This document shows positions 22,091 through 64,000 of a DNA stretch of 64,000 nt, one piece after another. The stretch lies in assembly GCA_035578175.1 (NCBI GenBank), contig JAQMRL010000008.1:8470883-8534882 (forward strand), written 5' to 3'. Under the pieces are notes generated by a model. It was given only the letters and a program-made list of their open reading frames with translations. It was not told the DNA's origin and ran no database searches. Source of the stretch: Catonia carolina. Lineage: Eukaryota > Arthropoda > Insecta > Hemiptera > Achilidae. The position numbers and the translations under genes are program-made. Within the stretch, counting starts at the first letter, position 1. Each line of letters begins with the position of its first letter.

Positions 22091-22169
22091 TATATATATA
22101 TTTTGTTAGATCTAACCCGAGGCGTGCCGGACTATAGAATCATCCAGAATAAATCGAAGTTCCTGTACT

Positions 22170-22568
22170 ATTGTTGTTGTTTAGGTGATCAGCCAAAAGG
22201 CTGGTTTGAACCTGTAGAGGTTTTACTAAGAAAATAGAGGAGTGAGGTGGTTTACAATTGCCTTCCTCACTGAGTGGAAAAGTACACTTATCAGCATGCC
22301 GGGCCCTCTGAAAAGCATATATTTTCCACTCTGCAAATGACACCTTCACTTCATTCACCACAGGGTCTGGCTGTATAATGAACTCCATTACTTTCAGAAG
22401 AGATAACTCTGATTAGTGTCTTTTACACCTCTACCTCTTCTGTTCTTAAATGATTCAGTCATTTAATTGGCTGACCACGTGATAAGAAACAGAACTATTT
22501 ATTTTAGCCCTGCAACGAACAGATTGAGTGTAAATAATTTGACACTGTACCTGTCTGTTATGGGCAGA
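22170..22568 (-). mobile_element. Repeat E, copy 5 (near full length)
   Basis: Full-length minus-strand copy (about 399 bp) from the TGCCCATAACAGACAGGTRC-type 5' end to the 3' hairpin and an AAC-type tail. The ORF at 22388-22140 is intact over ~74 codons (IIQPDPVVNEVKVSFAEWK...). Confidence 0.88.
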
Positions 22569-22707
22569 CTATACTATTATAGAGTAGTATTACTTAGAAA
22601 TTTGTTAGAAACGTAGTGGAATTTGCCGTTCTATTTATCATTAAAATCCAAAAGGAGATTTATAGACGAGACGTGAGCGCACGCGTGTGTATGTGTGATC
22701 CAATATA

Positions 22708-24265
22708 CAGGGTGATTCAAAACTAAACGGCAATCTCTTGGGATCTCATTCTGTACCTAAAAATAAGAAAAAAAGTTCATATAAACATATGCCTGAAAAC
22801 GCTTAGTTAGTTAGTTACGGCTAGCGAAAAATTTCACCTAGAACTCTGTACCCTCGGTGAAGTAAGCCCGTATAAAAATGTTAAAGGTTGTTACAAAGAA
22901 ACAAATACGGTTGTTTCTTTTATTTTTTAATCTAAAAAATTGAATAAATTGGTTCCAGAGCTGTAAATGCAATACTTTCAGAGATATCTTACATACAACA
23001 CAAGAATTGGTGCAAAGAAACAACACATTTTTGTAGAAAATTTATTTAAAAAAAATTACACCTTTATTTACCATTTATGAAAGTAATCTTACGTTAAACA
23101 CAAAAATGTGTTATTTCTTTGCACCAATTCTTGTGTTTTATGTAAGATATCTCTGAAAGTATTACATTTACAGCTCTGGAACCAATTTTATTCAATTTTT
23201 CAGATTAACAGACATAAGAGACAATCGTGTTTGTATCTTTGTAACTACAGTTAAAATTTTTATACGGCCTTACTTCACCAAGTGAAGGTTTTTTCTTATT
23301 TTTACTTTCTCTTGCCTATATGAATATATAGGAAGGAAAGTATTGTTTTCATGTCGATTTTTCGAAATCGAGTTTTCACCGGATCTATACGTTTTCAGAC
23401 CCCCTGAACCCAAAAAACATGTTTTTAGCGATTGGTCTGTGTGTGTGTCTGTGTGTGTGTCTGTGTGTGAACAGAATATCTCAAGAACGGAACATCGTAC
23501 GAACTTGAAACTTGAAACTTAAGTTACATACCACTACCGGACGCGACACGAACATTTTCATCAAAATCGGTCAACCGGAAGTAGTAGTTTATTCGTATAA
23601 TTTTTCAGTTTTTTGCGATTTTCTCAAAAACTGGTCCTACGATTTTTTTAAAAATCGCCTATTTTACTCAATTTTTTATTCTCTACAAGATAAGGTAGGC
23701 GCCATGTTTGCTGAAATTCTCGGTGAGGCTGTTTTCACGTAAAAACGTTGTTTTTTTAAGATTACGGCTTTAATATAAATTTTAGCGCAAAAACTTATAT
23801 AATAAAAGTTGTAGAGAATTTAAAAACCTACAACTTCTGTTTCAAACATTTTTTTGTATAACGCTTAGTTTAGCGGTAATTTGCGATTTTCTGTTTTTTT
23901 CTCACTAAAACGTGAGAAAAATCGATTTTTTACCATTTCGGCCTTAGTATGCATTTTATGACAAAAGTGTATATAATGGAATTGATAGAAAATTAAAAGA
24001 TCTACAACTTTTATTAAAAGAATTTTTCGCTACAGAGCCAAGTTTAGCGTAAAAGAGTGATTTTCCGTATTTTAAAGCCAAACAGTTCAATTTTCATTGT
24101 TTTTGAGGTTAGGTTTTTATTTATTTCTATTGTTTTTTTGCTAAAATTAGGTTATATTGTTAATCATTTGCATTGGCAAGAGAAAGTTGTGTGAGTGTTT
24201 CACACCAGATTTTTAGCTATAGAATGAGATCCCAAGAGATTGTCGTGTAGTTTTGAATCACTCTG
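22708..24265. mobile_element. Foldback TIR element Q, interrupted by Helentron-like copy b
   Basis: Terminal repeats CAGGGTGATTCAAAACTA and, from the right, CAGAGTGATTCAAAACTA, continuing with AATCTCTTGGGATCTCATTC, flanked by TA. The arms extend inward for over 300 bp with scattered mismatches (for example GGTTCCAGAGCTGTAAATG in both), so the 652-bp host element is almost wholly palindromic. A 906-bp insert occupies 23304-24209 in the right arm. Confidence 0.85.
23304..24209 (+). mobile_element. Helentron-like non-autonomous element, copy b
   Basis: Plus-strand orientation: ACTTTCTCTTGCC start, GT microsatellite at ~23440-23468, GGCAAGAGAAAGT, hairpin GTGTGAGTGTTTCACAC, then CAGA. The opposite arm of the palindromic host gives the empty site: insertion lies in a T run (CTTATTTTT/AG) with no duplication beyond T residues. 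Confidence 0.75.
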
Positions 24266-24637
24266 TATATGTATATATCAAGTAAAATGCGTGCATACTT
24301 TGGGAAAGAAGCCAAGATATAGTTAAGTCTTAAAGTGACGTATTTATTTACACTTTTTTTCTCTATTCACTTAGTTTGGCTTCTGACATAGTAAAGTTAT
24401 CAACCCCATGCTGCTTTCTTTCTATAATACGGCTACTTGCTATTTTTAATCTTGTTATAAAAATAGGTGGTATATTAGACGAGTGCTAGAGTGTTAGATT
24501 GTCGAGACTGGTAACATACCATTCAATTTAGTACCTATAGACTCAACAGTGAATCAGTTTAGACTTTCATTTCAATTATTACATAATCGTTTGGAAATTT
24601 AACTCTTTTTTATTTTCATTCACACACATTTGGAATC

Positions 24638-64000
<39,363 letters not shown>

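Overview
The window is AT-rich animal nuclear DNA, almost certainly from an insect with a large, repeat-laden genome. The evidence is a spliced beta-tubulin gene, a spliced small mitochondrial protein gene resembling cytochrome c oxidase subunit 8, GT-AG introns, and dense insect-type transposons (mariner/Tc1, hAT, PIF/Harbinger, pogo, BEL/Pao, jockey-like and RTE-like LINEs, tRNA-derived SINEs). I could not fix the order or species; a hemipteran is a guess only.

Only two host genes are supported. The first (3947-10729, + strand) has two coding exons giving a 71-residue protein resembling COX8, split by a 6.6 kb intron full of transposons. The second starts at 24638 (+) and runs off the right edge. 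Eight exons encode residues 1-354 of a somewhat divergent beta-tubulin. All joins are in frame and residue numbering matches the canonical family exactly. Its introns are 1.7-12.2 kb and hold nearly all other features of the right-hand 40 kb.

Layout. 0-3.9 kb: hAT, mariner and RTE-LINE relics. 4-10.6 kb: COX8-like intron with two MITEs, a mariner with an almost intact transposase, and a second mariner split by a Harbinger element. 11-24.6 kb: intergenic repeats, including a hAT element, a tandem duplication whose two units are a filled and an empty retroposon site, a LINE flanked by ~115-bp direct repeats, and foldback elements. 24.7-26.8 kb: intron 1 with a perfect 223-bp inverted-arm mariner derivative. 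26.9-39.1 kb: intron 2 with histone-type stem-loops, a LINE nested in a MITE, and a young BEL/Pao element. 39.2-50.1 kb: intron 3 with a ~400-bp tandem satellite, a pogo relic, a jockey-like LINE and nested retroposons. 50-64 kb: introns 4-7, mostly SINE-like and MITE nests.

The most informative material is a set of repeat families that can be compared within the window. (1) Repeat E (~400 bp, at least 14 copies) keeps a ~70-codon ORF open in five copies, makes target-site duplications, and shares its 3' hairpin with an RTE-like LINE here. (2) A ~1 kb family has the architecture of non-autonomous Helentrons: subterminal inverted repeats, an internal CA microsatellite and a terminal hairpin. 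(3) Four tRNA-derived SINE families occur, one with a large palindrome in the anticodon region. Family letters (E, D, P, J and so on) are labels of mine, not published names.
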